NCBI GenBank assembly: GCA_963669155.1
Contig: OZ022593.1
Coordinates: forward strand, 6,774,368-6,838,367
From: Arbacia lixula
Taxonomy: Eukaryota; Echinodermata; Echinoidea; Arbacioida; Arbaciidae
Direction of reading: 5' to 3'
DNA length: 64,000 bases
A model generated the notes under the pieces. It searched no databases. It had not been told where the DNA came from and worked only from the letters and a program-made list of their open reading frames with translations. Within the stretch, counting starts at the first letter, position 1. Every line of letters starts with the position of its first letter. Positions 33,952-45,168 of this stretch are shown here, in pieces. The position numbers were made by a program, and so were the translations under genes.

Positions 33952-34074
33952 CTCCTTGCCGACCAATCCCGTCCCACACGCCACGTCCACAACGGGTTCA
34001 TCTTTGGCTGGGAGGAGCTGCGTGACTTTCCGGGCGCCAATCGTCGGACCATTGTGGTCCAGTGTATCGCTTTC
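33952..34074 (-). CDS. METTL27: METTL27-like exon with SAM-binding motif I
   Basis: Acceptor TCTGGAG at 34075, donor GTAAGG. 123 nt open in one frame, phase 0 to 0. VDVACGTGLVG is the glycine-rich AdoMet loop of class I methyltransferases. The upstream NGPTIGARKVTQLL helix is in the position of the METTL27 family helix before motif I. The exon itself looks intact, unlike its downstream partner. Confidence 0.65.
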
Positions 34075-34159
34075 CTCCAGACATAAACCACACCATCCAA
34101 AGACTCATTAGATTATCCATTTCTTCGTTGAGTTATTAGCATTTGACATAAAAACACTG

Positions 34160-34400
34160 CCAGACGAAATTTCGTAGTCAGTTTTATCGTGGTTTATCAA
34201 TACTTACATAGCGCTCTCTTGAATAATGGCAAATCTTGATCATAGGGGCGTTCCCATTATCACGATTGGGGTATTTACCGGTTTACCTTTTTAACAGGTA
34301 TTTACCAGTTAACCAAGTTCCCCCATGATCAAGATATACCATTCTTAAAGATAGCGCTATAATCATTGATAAACGACGATAAAACAGCTACTAAATTTCA
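34160..34400. mobile_element. MITE M
   Basis: GAAATTTCGTAGTCAGTTTTATCG with ATCAATACTTACATAGCGCT faces AGCGCTATAATCATTGAT with CGATAAAACAGCTACTAAATTTC (shown in pieces). Inner arms are CTTGATCATAGGGG and CCCCATGATCAAG. About 240 bp. It lies just upstream of the METTL27-like exon on the minus strand. Confidence 0.6.
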
Positions 34401-34557
34401 AATACTAATAAATATCGAAGAAAATGGGGAACGAAACCTGACAAGAAGCAGATAAGTTAGACTAGTACGCAGAGAGTGATTGGGCAAAATCAGATCATGG
34501 ACCTTATTTGTGCTTTTAATGCGCATCACTTCCCCGATAACCTTGCTCTGTAATTCC

Positions 34558-35030
34558 AGGAAGGTGTTAGAACTGGAGTCGGCCCGAAGAGTGATTTATT
34601 CCTACATCAGTTGCGTTCATTGATAGCACAATAGAATATTTTACGCGTTTGGCTCTTTGATCGAGGGAGATCCTCCGTCAAACAAACAAGACAAATGTAG
34701 GATGCATTTTGAGGAATATATATTTTGTATGCGCAGAACATTTCAGAACCACTTCAAGTGCATGTGCAGTAGTAGCACATCGTATAGTGATACGACTCTG
34801 TGAATTTCAGATTATATTGTTGCTTCTTTTTTTTTTTGATAAATCGAGAATACTGTGGAAAACATGTCAGAGAAATGCCTCCATATCGCGCATTGGGCAA
34901 TCATGCTTCCTAACAAATATCTTGTAAATCGTTTATTGAGTGTTTCACCTTCCATTGAAACAACCTCGCTTTCATCATGTTCATGTGCGGAGATGTCCGA
35001 AAAAGTTACGGACCAAACTCTTTTGACACT
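34558..35030 (+). mobile_element. Repeat F, copy 4, truncated by element H
   Basis: Starts AGGAAGGTGTTAGAACTGGA and runs collinear with other F copies to GACCAAACTCTTTTGAC, where element H sequence takes over. Confidence 0.5.
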
Positions 35031-35220
35031 TTTGAAAAATGATTAAAAATCAGTTTCAAGTCAAATCAAGCTGAAGTTGACACATTGTAAAGTCTAGGGA
35101 AGTCATTTTTTTTTTCTTTTAGAGAGACAGGTTTTGTGACATTTCCTCAACTACTTTTCTTGTAATATTCTTCGGAATGTTTAATGAGATTTTCACTTTT
35201 GGACAGATTTGGACCTCAAA

Positions 35221-35266
<46 letters not shown>

Positions 35267-35650
35267 TAATCTAGTCAGAATACAATGACCATTGTGTATC
35301 ACACGTGTTAATCCACTAGCAACTGCCATCACAGTGTCAGTAATAATGCATGATGCTCCTGGCAGAAGGGAAGTTGCGGGTTGGCATGTGTGATGCACAA
35401 TAAACATTGTTTCATGTGTTCTGAATGAAGTATCTGATACACACCAATTTTTCGATCCAAATTTGTCCAAAAGTGAAAATCTCATTAAATATTCCAAGGA
35501 TTATTCCAAGGATTATTAAAAGGAAAGACATTAATGAAATATCACGAAACCTGTCTCTAAAATATTTGACATCCTTTGACTTTATGATGTGTAAATTTCA
35601 GCTTGATGTGAATTGAAACTTTTTTTTTTTTTTCAAAAGTGTCAAAGTGG
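35025..35650. mobile_element. Inverted-repeat element H, copy 2
   Basis: TTTTGACACTTTTGAAAAAT on the left faces TTTTTCAAAAGTGTCAAAG on the right. GATTTTCACTTTTGGACAGA faces TTTGTCCAAAAGTGAAAATC. The interior holds a GT microsatellite (35223-35254) and CAACTGCCATCACAGTG, shared with copy 1. Confidence 0.6.
35223..35254. repeat. (GT)n microsatellite
   Basis: About 16 GT units followed by GA repeats, within element H copy 2. Confidence 0.95.
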
Positions 35651-35667
35651 GTTTTTTTTACACCAGG

Positions 35668-36388
35668 AAGGTGTTAGAACTGGAGTCGGCGCGAAGAGTA
35701 ATTTATTTCTACACCAGTTGCGTTCATTGATAGCACAGTAGAATATTTGACGCGTTTGGTTCTTTGATCGAGGGAGGTCCGGCGCCAAATATGCAAGACA
35801 AATTTTGGATGCATTTAGAGGAATATATATTATGTATGCGCAGAAGATTTCAGAACCACTTCATGTACTTAAGTGCATGTGCAGTAGTAGAACATCGTAT
35901 AATGATGCGATTCTGTGAATTTCAGATTTTACTGTTGCTTCGTGTTTTTTTTGTTTTTTTTTTTTTATAAATGGAGAATACTGTCGAAAACATGTCAGAG
36001 AAATCCCTCCACATCGCACAGTGGGCAATCATATTTCCTTGCAAATATCTTGTAAATCGTTTATTGAGTGTTTCACCTTCGATGGAAATAACTTCGATTT
36101 CATGTGCGGAGATTTCCGGAAAAGTTACGAACCAAATTCTTTCTACAATTGTATCAAAATTTCCCTTCGCTCACCCCCAATCTAATTTCCAGTGTGTTTA
36201 ATAAGCGAAGGCAGAACGATTGACATATTTCTCAAACCAGATTTTCTTTTGTTATTCAGAGGAAGGCACTGCATAATTAGAAATACAGCGTATTGTTTTA
36301 AACACCTGAATGTCTTGAATTTTTATGAGGCGGCGGTCATCATAGATTAAAGGAAGTCTATCCGAGCGCAGTCCATCCATGATAGGTC
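35668..36388 (+). mobile_element. Repeat F, copy 5
   Basis: Complete or nearly complete, from AGGAAGGTGTTAGAACTGGA to TCCATCCATGATAGGTC. Lies immediately right of element H copy 2. Confidence 0.55.
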
Positions 36389-36980
36389 TGTGGTTTGCTC
36401 AATGCAAGACTGGCTCTCGACGAACGTCTGGTCAATAACCCGGGCCAGGGACGCTTCACCAACAACCTGGCAGTCTCGACAATCGGCAATTTGCATACAC
36501 AATGATTACCTAACGCACTTCAGCAAGATACCGTTTCAATGTGTGTGCAGTTTTGACCAGGGATGCATAATCTTCTTTCTTTGATACCTTGCTCAGCACC
36601 GCCGAAAAGTTATGTGTTCTCACCATATGTGCTTTTCGGGTGTTTTTTGATAATTTCGAACAATTACGATTATGTGGCATATATGGACTAGCCAAAGCGC
36701 CATTCTTGTCCGATATCTTCACAACTCACAAATCAGCTCATATTTCTTTAGATCAACTTGCTATCAACATCGCATCATTGGCCCCTGTTCTAAATTTGTA
36801 CTAACTTTAAAGTAAAACAACATGAAACATCACTGGTGCAATACAGTACTCGATTTTGTCCTCGGAATCACAATGGTATATCGAGTTTGTCCACATACAG
36901 CGAATGATTCAAATCGTCCACTGTTGTGAATCTGTGATGAAAATCAATCATTTTGTGACAGCAGCATATAATTTATTTTT
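36389..36980. other. Spacer, no recognised gene
   Basis: Bases about 36390-36490 are less AT-rich and open in several frames, but have no family resemblance or paired splice sites. Near 36590-36640 a short piece resembles the end of element G (CACCGCCGAAAAGTTATGTG). Confidence 0.4.
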
Positions 36981-37209
36981 TGGAGTAATGAGTGATTAAA
37001 TCACAAATCCTCAAAATGTTCGGCCCGAACATTTTGAGGATTTAATCATTAATCATTAATTACTCCATATGTGGATCATTTGAGGGCGAATAACTTTCAG
37101 CAAACTTCTAAAATAAACAATACATGAATTTAAGACCATTGGTAAGACGATTGCTAACAATTACATTTTGAAGGCTTTTTGCCTTCCCAGTACAGTATAT
37201 GCCCTTTAA
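36981..37209. mobile_element. MITE A, copy 4, left arm missing
   Basis: Begins in the centre of the palindrome (TGGAGTAATGAGTGATTAAA) and runs through the right arm to CAGTATATGCCCTTTAA. The outer part of the left arm is gone. Confidence 0.7.
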
Positions 37210-38180
37210 GGTAGGTCTGGTCTGCGTTTAAGGGGGAACTATACACATGTTTTCATAAAGTTTTCAACAACAAAAAAAAAATTGGTCCCATTTGAAAAAG
37301 CTTCCATTCTCCTTGAATTTGATATATAATTTATTCCATTTTTTTGATTATTTCTGTGCGACAAAAATGTAATTACGGTGACTTCCGGTAAGTAACATTA
37401 CACTATTTGTAATTTTCAATGGAGATTTATTGTTCTTGCAACACATTGTATAGCCTTGAATAACTTTGGAATGGTATATAGAAATAGTACCAAATTTGGC
37501 CAGTTTATTGAGAACTGTATAAGGATAAATTGTCATTGCCAGTTTTGACTCAATATTTTTATTTTTTTAAATACGAGGTGCTGAATTCGGATTGGTCTAT
37601 TTCGTTGCCGTGTCATGGCAACGAAATGACCTTGAAGCAAAAAACTATCAATAAATTTTGTTTGTCTCCTCACACTTAACATATATTCAAGTTTTGAAGA
37701 TAATGTGTTGATGTGAAATCAAATTATAAGCACATATGTATCATCCAATAGCCAGTAAGCATTTAGTTACCATGGTAACCACAGAAATAATGGCATCATA
37801 AATATAACACATTTGGATACCTTGCTTCATAAGCCTTTCATTTTTATGTATGACTCGAGTGGTATGGCTTTGTTATTGTGATATGATTGCATGGTCACTG
37901 TATGAATGTGGTTTAATGTGTCCTGTGTATAGTACGTGGTCTCAGTGAACCACCGTTGTGAATACGAGTGAATAAGAGCACAATCAATCACGTGTATTAT
38001 GCGTGTAAGTGCATGTTTTTATTATGCGTGCTTTCGACTATACAACGTCTGTGAGATTGACAATGCAGGTTGTAAGTACAGTGGGCCTATATGTGCCATG
38101 AACTACTCAAATAGCGCCACCACCTTGCAACGTTAGTCATTCGCTTACATTATTGCCTATATGAAATATATGTAATATCT
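37210..38180. other. AT-rich spacer
   Basis: No gene recognised. A short perfect hairpin, ATTTCGTTGCC facing GGCAACGAAAT, lies at about 37599-37627. Confidence 0.5.
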
Positions 38181-38184
38181 CCTT

Positions 38185-38580
38185 AAAACAAACTTTAAAT
38201 CAAACATTTAAACTTCGAGTACATTATGCATATGCCTTCTATACCATTATCACACCATATGACTTAGCTAAAAAAAAAAAAAAAAAAAAAAAGAAACTAC
38301 TATAATATTTGCTTATAATATCCATCACACATTTAAGCTATATATTTCTTTTGAGTAAATTATGCATTTTCCTTCTATACCATTATCACCTCAAATGAAT
38401 TAGCTGAAAATCAGAGTTTTAAACCAGAAACTATTTTATTTCCTTATGACATCAAATCAAACATTTAAGCTGTATATTTCTTTCTAGTAAATTATTCATA
38501 CGCCTTCTATACCATCATCACCACAAATATCTTAGCTCAAAATAAGAATTTTAAACCAGAAACTACCATGTTTCTACGTA
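38185..38580. repeat. Tandem repeat, about 3 units of roughly 131-136 bp
   Basis: CCTTCTATACCATTATCACA recurs near 38235, 38371 and 38503. Each is preceded by AATCAAACATTTAAGCT-like and followed by TTTTAAACCAGAAACTA-like sequence. A poly-A run interrupts the first unit at about 38270-38292. Confidence 0.75.
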
Positions 38581-38654
38581 TTTGCCAAACAAACTGGTAG
38601 ATGCACTATGCGTATACTAGCTTTTATTACCCATGTTTCGGCTCCTAACGCGTA

Positions 38655-39754
38655 CAGTTGGCAGCAAAATTATTCAACCCCCCTCTCATTTTTTACATTC
38701 TGTCATAATGAATAACATTGCAGCAGCAGATTGCTACTAAACCATTAAAACAGTTAGCAGACAGTTAATTACTAAAGAATACCGGAGAAAAAAATATAAA
38801 TTTACTTCATAGTTCAACTAATATTGCAATTTGCGCCCAAAAAGCATGTTGCAAAATTATTCAACCCCCTATTTTACACACAAGAAACGAATGCACAAAT
38901 AATGACAATTTGAAAGCCAGTGCATATATTCTGAGGTGAATGCGGATTTTATTTATCCTCCACCTGAAACTGGAGCCTTTATTTGCACTAAACAAGTTGT
39001 AACGTTATTCAACCCAGATGGGTGTGTCTTTTAGTACTTTGTGCAGCATCCATATAATGCAATGAGCTCCTGCAGACGAGATGAATAGCCTCCCACAAAC
39101 TTCTCACAACGCTCCCTGGGGATGTTGGCCCATCCCTCTTGCGCACCTTAAGTGACCATCACAGTCTCCACCCCTAAACCCAAAAGAGAATTTGTGGTGG
39201 GATCTGAAGAAAGCTGTTGCAGCACGTAGGCCTACATGCATCGCTTACCTTAAGACCATTGCGCAAGAGGAATGGGCTAACATCCCCAAGGAGCGCTATG
39301 AGAAGTTTGTGGGAGGCTATTCATCTCGTCTGCAGGAGGTCATTGCAGCAAATGGATGCTGCACAAAGTACTAAAAGACACACCCATCTGGGTTGAATAA
39401 CCTTACAACTTGTGAGTTGTGCATATAAAGGCTCCAGTTTCAGGTGGAGGATAAATAAAATCAGCATTCACCTCAGAATATATGCACTGGCTTTTAAATT
39501 GTCATTATTTGTGCATTCGTTTCTTGTGTGTAAAATAGGGGGTTGAAAAATTTTGCAACATGCTTTTTGGGTGCAAATTGCAATTTCAGATGACCTATGC
39601 AGTAAAATTTGATTTTTTTTTCTCCGGCATTCTTTAGTAATTAACTGTCTGCTAACTATCTCAATGGTTTAGTAGCAATCTGCTGCTGCAATATTATTCA
39701 TTATGACAGAATGACAAAAATGAGAGGGGGGTTGACTAATTTTGCTGCCGACTG
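38655..39754. mobile_element. Fold-back Tc1/mariner derivative
   Basis: 1100 bp flanked by TA on both sides. The ends CAGTTGGCAGCAAAATTA and TTTTGCTGCCGACTG are inverted. Unlike a normal element, pairing continues for about 490 bp on each side (to about 39147 and from about 39260). Both arms include the 3' part of a transposase gene. It is thus two 3' halves of one element joined head to head with a loop of about 110 bp. It cannot encode a full transposase. Confidence 0.85.
39165..39374 (+). pseudogene. Tc1-like transposase, C-terminal fragment
   Basis: One open frame reads SPPLNPKENLWWDLKKAV, EEWANIPKERYEKFVGGY, LQEVIAANGCCTKY and a stop. SPxLNPxENLW carries the last acidic residue of the DDE triad, and the YxxRLQxVIxxxGxxTKY ending is the Tc1-family C-terminus. 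There is no ATG; the N-terminal DNA-binding domain and the first two catalytic Asp are absent. The reverse complement of the same coding end lies at about 39030-39147. Confidence 0.85.
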
Positions 39755-39759
39755 TACAT

Positions 39760-42180
39760 AAAATACAGCTAAAGCGTTTTTATAAATAACCGCACGCACA
39801 GCGTCGCGATTAAAGAAGAATATAACATAAGATGCTTAAGATTACAATGCAACCTGGTTACTAGCTTCTACGAAATTTACCCTCTGTAACTATTCCTTTT
39901 TAATGGAAATTTGTATTTCATTTGAAAGTGACAACAATATACAACAGCAAAATCACGAGATACTATGTCTCGTCAATGATTACTTTTAAATTGAAATATT
40001 GAAGAAGTTTCTTATTTGTGTTGATTTGTGTTTATAATGAGTGCAATCGCGAACCATATAGAGCAAATTTTGTTTGTACATGTAAATGCTTTAAATTTAA
40101 AGAAATCTCGAAATTATGACAAGAACATCACGATAAAGAAAATTAGTAATGTCATCATGGGCGCACTATTCTTTACACATATTCATATTACTTTGTATTT
40201 TGTACGATTCATGGAGGTGAGTTTAAATGACGTATTTCAAACAAATTCTAGAAATTAAACAAATTCAAATGATTTAAAGCACTGCAAGGAACATCATCGT
40301 AAATATTTTTTATCTTAAAATATAATAACAGCAATACATTACACTGCAAATAAAAGTAAATCTACCGATTACAGACATGTCAAACATTGTTGTATGATTC
40401 TCATAAAGGGCGCAAAGTGTAACTTTCATAAACATTCGAATAATCTCTAACATTATTAATAAACTGATTTCCTTTGATCATAATGTCAATAAGCAAATAT
40501 AAGATAAAATAAAAAATAAAAACATGCAACTTTTATAACAGATCGATCAATCAATCATATTACTAGAGAGAGAGTAACAACCAAACAAAGATTTATCATT
40601 TATTTATCGTCTCTCCGCAAAACATTAATTTGTCTAAATAAATGTTGAAGATTGAAGATAACAAAGAAGTTGACTAAAGTGATATCGAGATTGATCAATG
40701 AAGTGAAACGATTTTAGATGATGTTCCTCTTCACAATACCGAATAATATCAGTACAAGTGCAATGATAGTGGTAACGATAACAGTATTACTTAAGTACAT
40801 ATAGCGTTCACTCGCCATTACGTTTCACCGTTACAATGTCGCATTCATGATATGTCAAAATATGCTCTAAAATGTAATACATTTGTATCGTAATCCTCTA
40901 TAGTTTGTAGAGTATTTCATGCACTCTCGACCATCACAGCTTTCGTGAAAAGATGTTGATGCAGTTACATAACAGTAGCAGACGCTAACATGACAGAGCA
41001 CTCTTTCAAGCAAACATCAAAATTGACTTTTTCTTGCTATTCTATGCTCTTTCGCCAGCCGGCTAGTGCTTAATTGAATCCAATGTGCGAAGATAAAATG
41101 TACTTCCTTGTCTGAAGGCATTCATAATCTTTGTTAAATACGGCGTGACTTATTTACACGCCATGTATTTGCAAGCAATTCAAGTTTCACACATTCCATT
41201 AATGGATGACACGAGTTATGTACTACTCGTATACATGTACAATGTATATACTTTTCGATTCATGTCGTGCGTGCATGCGTGCTATACAGTATGAACTCAC
41301 ATTCTTTCTTAATGGAAAGAAAACCAAATGACAATCCAATGAGTCCTACTAAAATTGTATGATTAACATAAACTTGTTTCAGTTTTGCATGGTTATCTTC
41401 TAAGCACCCTATCCTACGTTTAATCGTAAGTTACATGCATTCCATGATTATATGAATTACGCGAAGTACGTATGAGCTGTAAACGTGTAGGCTTATACAC
41501 GCATGCGTGCTTTAATGAACTCACATTCTTTTTTCAAAGAAAACAAAAACAAATTGTATTTGTAACATAAGCTGCATTTTGAAGGGCTGTGAATTTCCCA
41601 TCTTTCTCTTCAAGTATTAGATAAAATGATAATGATATTATTTAACATCTTGAAGATGACAAGTATTGATGTTTTGGTTAAGTGAACAAAGATGCTTTGT
41701 CACCATTGTCAAATTGTGTGTACTAGAAATTAAGTGTTGTTTTATATTTGATTTGAGTTGAATTAAGTCTTATCATGGTATCAATAATGGCATTGTGGAT
41801 TGTGAAAAAACAATTGAAGAATTGTCACCGAAATACTCATAATAAACGTTGATTAAATTAAACCAATCTGGAGAATGTATTTTAGTTGTATATATTACTT
41901 ACCTAATGAATATATGTATGATCTACGTTACTCTACTAACCAATATTTAGGTTATCGATTTCGAAACTTACGATAGAATGGAAAAGCTATGGAGAAAATG
42001 TTCCGAAAATGAAATATAAGACATGATATATGCAAAGAAAGAAAATACATGTATAAGAATGAAAGATAAGATGAAGAAATGTAGTGATAAACATTTAAGT
42101 GGTATTAAAAGAATGAAGAGTGAGACTAATGCCAGGTTAATGGCTCTACTATACGACACAATATAATATGAAGCCTAATG
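39760..42180. other. AT-rich spacer without recognised genes
   Basis: No exon with family resemblance was found. Two similar stretches near 41265-41335 and 41500-41560 (GCATGCGTGCT, then GAACTCACATTCTTT) suggest a local duplication. Confidence 0.45.
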
Positions 42181-42489
42181 GCTTTGGATGCGAACGTTTC
42201 GATCGATAAGAAATTGAAATAACAAATTATGTCTGTTAAAGAAGACATTGATTTCCGGTCGATCTTACCTCAACGGTAAACCAAAAGACGATGATTTACT
42301 CGTAGGGTATAGTTGAGGGACACTGGGGCAGATTAAAATAGAACACCAAAGTCTTATAGTTTTGGATGTAAATTTAGCGATCAGAAACAGTTCCTTGAAC
42401 ACATTACATCTGTTAAAAACTCTTAGCTTTGTTAATGTGGTATATTGTTTGTATTTACGTTTATATTTGTATGTATGAATGTATTATGT

Positions 42490-42515
42490 ATATATATATA
42501 TATATATATATACAG

Positions 42516-42563
<48 letters not shown>
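42490..42563. repeat. (TA)n followed by (GT)n compound microsatellite
   Basis: About 20 TA units with one CAG break, then about 17 GT units. Confidence 0.95.
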
Positions 42564-42566
<3 letters not shown>

Positions 42567-42771
42567 TATTTTTTCTTTTTAGTATTTCATTCATATGTCT
42601 ACTCATCCACTCATACGAATTATGTGAATTACAAGGATCCTTTCTTGTTGTGCATTGCTATTTCCAATCATTCTTTATTACATGGTATGTTTATATCGAC
42701 CGTGTTCTGTTTTCTCCTCTTAATTTTGCGCGTTACGTGTATGTTTTTTAATGTATTTTATTTGTTGATAG

Positions 42772-42972
42772 ATATGGAAATAACATCTAAAAGTATTGGT
42801 TTTGAACTAAAGAAGACTTCTCCGGTCGATCTTTCCTCAACGGTCAACCAAAGAACGCTGATCTACTCGTGTTCAGCTAAGCGGCGGACCAGCTATATGA
42901 TGAGTCTTACTGGAGCCGACATGTCCGATGCCATACTTCATATTCCGAGGTCCTGTGAAGAAAAAGAAGAAC
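42772..42972 (+). other. Candidate orphan exon, function unknown
   Basis: An acceptor-like TTTGTTGATAG and a donor-like AC|GTAAGC enclose 201 bases open in one frame, starting with ATG at 42774. It reads IGFELKKTSPVDLSS, TLIYSCSAKRRTSYMMSL and IPRSCEEKEER. Composition differs from the AT-rich flanks. A degenerate copy of the first half lies at about 42235-42310. No family recognised. The proposed last exon of the TNIP-like gene overlaps it on the other strand, so at most one of these calls may be right. Confidence 0.25.
42938..42952 (-). CDS. Possible last coding exon of the TNIP-like gene
   Basis: After a TCTTCACAG acceptor, phase 0 gives DLGI and a TGA. It would close the TNIP-like protein after the exon ending at 45816. 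Only the phase and acceptor support it. Confidence 0.25.
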   Translation of the reverse strand, partial: DLGI

Positions 42973-43542
42973 GTAAGCATTATTTTATATCATAACTGTG
43001 TACATGACCTAGGAATTCTGCACAGCGCATACAGGGGAAATCCATCCGGTAATGCACCACTAAGTGACATGAATGCAAACAAAATTCGAATCTTAGGGCC
43101 AGTTTTCCTATGAGGTATGAAGAATCCCTTGCTTGGGTTAGTAACACAGACTGTCGTTTGATTTTTATGATGATAGAAGAAGAAGTGAAACAAGAAATGA
43201 AAATGAAGGAAAGCAAGACGGAAACCATGACATTGGGGAAGACAACATAACCCGAATAAATGAATGAATAAGTGATGAAGAAGAACAGGCGTTGAAACAG
43301 AAGGAGACGAAACGCGTGAAAATAAAGAGAAGAAAAATGGAAAACAGGAAATGAAAGAAATGATAATGAGGATGCATTGACTTTCGCATGAGCGAACCGT
43401 GGGAATAACGTGCAGTAATCTTCGAAACGAGGCGGAAGACTCATACCTTGCCCTAATGCCTTACCGTTCCGCACAATCGAACTAAACACAACAAAAAAAA
43501 GTAAGTCCTCCCCTAAGCAAAATAGCATAACGTTTCATCGAA

Positions 43543-43650
43543 AAGGTTTCAGGCAAAATAATTTAGCAGGATTGTTCCTTAACTTATTGATTAACTTATG
43601 TGTGAAAATCACATTAATCAAATCAGTCATGCATGAGTGGCCAAATTTTA
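43543..43650 (+). mobile_element. LINE fragment, inverted relative to 45600-45712
   Basis: CAGGCAAAATAATTTAGCAG to GTCATGCATGAGTGG is the reverse complement of about 45607-45712, which directly precedes the LINE C-terminal frame there. It has stops in the corresponding frame. Confidence 0.5.
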
Positions 43651-44236
43651 AAAGCAAAAATGTCACTTTTCGAAAGTCACAAGGGGAATTTGGCGATTCT
43701 GTCAAGAATTTTTGATGAATTCCATTTCTGGTGCACAATGTATGTCCTTTCAATGTTTATCATCCATCTCTCGATGCACTAACACCTATCCCGACACTTA
43801 ACCCATTGTTGTGGTAAGGTGAGCACCGTTTAAGATATACCCCTCCCTCTTGAGTTTTGAAAGTTTTGAAAACTCTTTATTTAGGTGAAAAAAGCCCCGA
43901 TAGTTTAAATAGTTTTACCTCGTATCATGTTTGTCAATTAAGCGTTGTTAATTTTCTTTTGTAAATGTACTTAGCAAATTACGCCCTGTATATTGTTGAT
44001 AAACATGTATCCTGGGCTCTGTGTTACCTTGTGTTCTATATATCTATACATTTGAATAAAAGGATTAAAAAAAACTCTGGATAGTTTGACAAAGATGTAA
44101 CATGACCTGTCATGTAAACATAAGAAGTCATTTTCGTGTCATGGTTGAGTGAAAACACTTTAAAAATCGCACAAGAAATGCCAAAATGTATTGTTAAAAG
44201 GGCATAAACAATTACCTTTGTGACTTTGACAAGTGA

Positions 44237-44345
44237 CATTTTTATTTATTTATTTATTTATTTATTAAGTCTTTTTTAAACAGGGTAGCCCCATCAGTGA
44301 GCTTGGCACTGTTCTCCCTGGGGGCCCTGTGTACAAATAACACAA
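44237..44345 (-). mobile_element. LINE 3' end with (TTTA)n tail
   Basis: On the minus strand, GGGGCCCCCAGGGAGAACAG-like sequence ends in AAAAAAGACTTAATAAATAA and further AATA units. A short tetranucleotide tail of this type is typical of CR1/L2-like retroposons. It has the same orientation as the coding fragment at 45169-45712 and could be its 3' end. Confidence 0.45.
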
Positions 44346-44699
44346 TAATATAGAGTAGCATGAATAGATAAACAAATAGACACATAGATTACACAAACAA
44401 ATGCTGTAAACCAATAAGCAGCGTAGGTCATCCAGTAAGGAACATAACAAAAAGAAGAAGGCGAACCGATGCTTCGACATGCATGTCACAAGCGAAACCT
44501 TGTACATTTTCTGACTAAAAATTATGTGATTGATACTAATATTTATGCCTCGCTAAAATGTAGGATGATATACAAAAAGTATAAATACAAAAACTTCTTT
44601 CGAAAGGACTATTAACATCAAGTCTTAATAAAAGTTGATACCATTTCATGTATACCTGCTAAATATAAATAGCAGATGACATATATCTGACACCGAATT

Positions 44700-45060
44700 A
44701 TACTTTAATTAAATGACAGTAAATGTGATCATGAGGAAATATATTTTTGCAAAGTATACCTGTACTTCACCAAAAATAAAGAGAACGGAAACAGGAATTA
44801 CGATAGAGGGTGTAAACCTACAGCTTGATCATTACAGTTTGATCACTTATGTTAAACATTCTCCCAGTAAAACGTAATCGAGCATCAATAATATGTCTTT
44901 TCAAAGTGTAAGTATAAAATGTATTGAACCAAAAATAAAGAGCTCACAGAAACATAAATCATGTTTGATCAAAACATTCTCCCATCAAAGAGTAATCGAG
45001 CATCAATTTCAAGGATTATCCTACAGATATTTTGATTGAATATCATCGAAACTAAAGAGA
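44700..45060. repeat. Imperfect tandem duplication, period about 165 bp
   Basis: CCAAAAATAAAGAGAACGGA near 44769 and CCAAAAATAAAGAGCTCACA near 44930 each precede an ACATTCTCCCA block and GTAATCGAGCATCAAT. Confidence 0.6.
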
Positions 45061-45168
45061 TGGTCATACAAAAAATCAAGTCACACATAAAGTAACATTG
45101 AAGGATAATTTGTCTGACATGGAATGTCATTAACATGAATCATTAGAATGGTAGATGTTAAACAATTA

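Larger units (their letters stand above)
30295..34074 (-). pseudogene. METTL27: METTL27-like SAM-dependent methyltransferase, incomplete
   Basis: Two minus-strand exons fit the METTL27 (WBSCR27) family. Exon 33952-34074 encodes 41 residues, including NGPTIGARKVTQLLP and the SAM-binding motif VVDVACGTGLVGKE, with a GTAAGG donor in phase 0. Exon 30295-30496 starts with a split glycine codon, reads GGFVVICMREEYL, and ends LAQERWWLYVGRK, VVLTFQVC and a stop. Between these halves the frame shifts by one base within a C/G run. The central part of the fold (roughly the acidic loop through the residues before P-G-G) should lie between the exons but was not found; that interval is repeats and G-rich DNA. 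The N-terminal exon was not found either. Either a decayed copy or an assembly problem. Confidence 0.6.
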
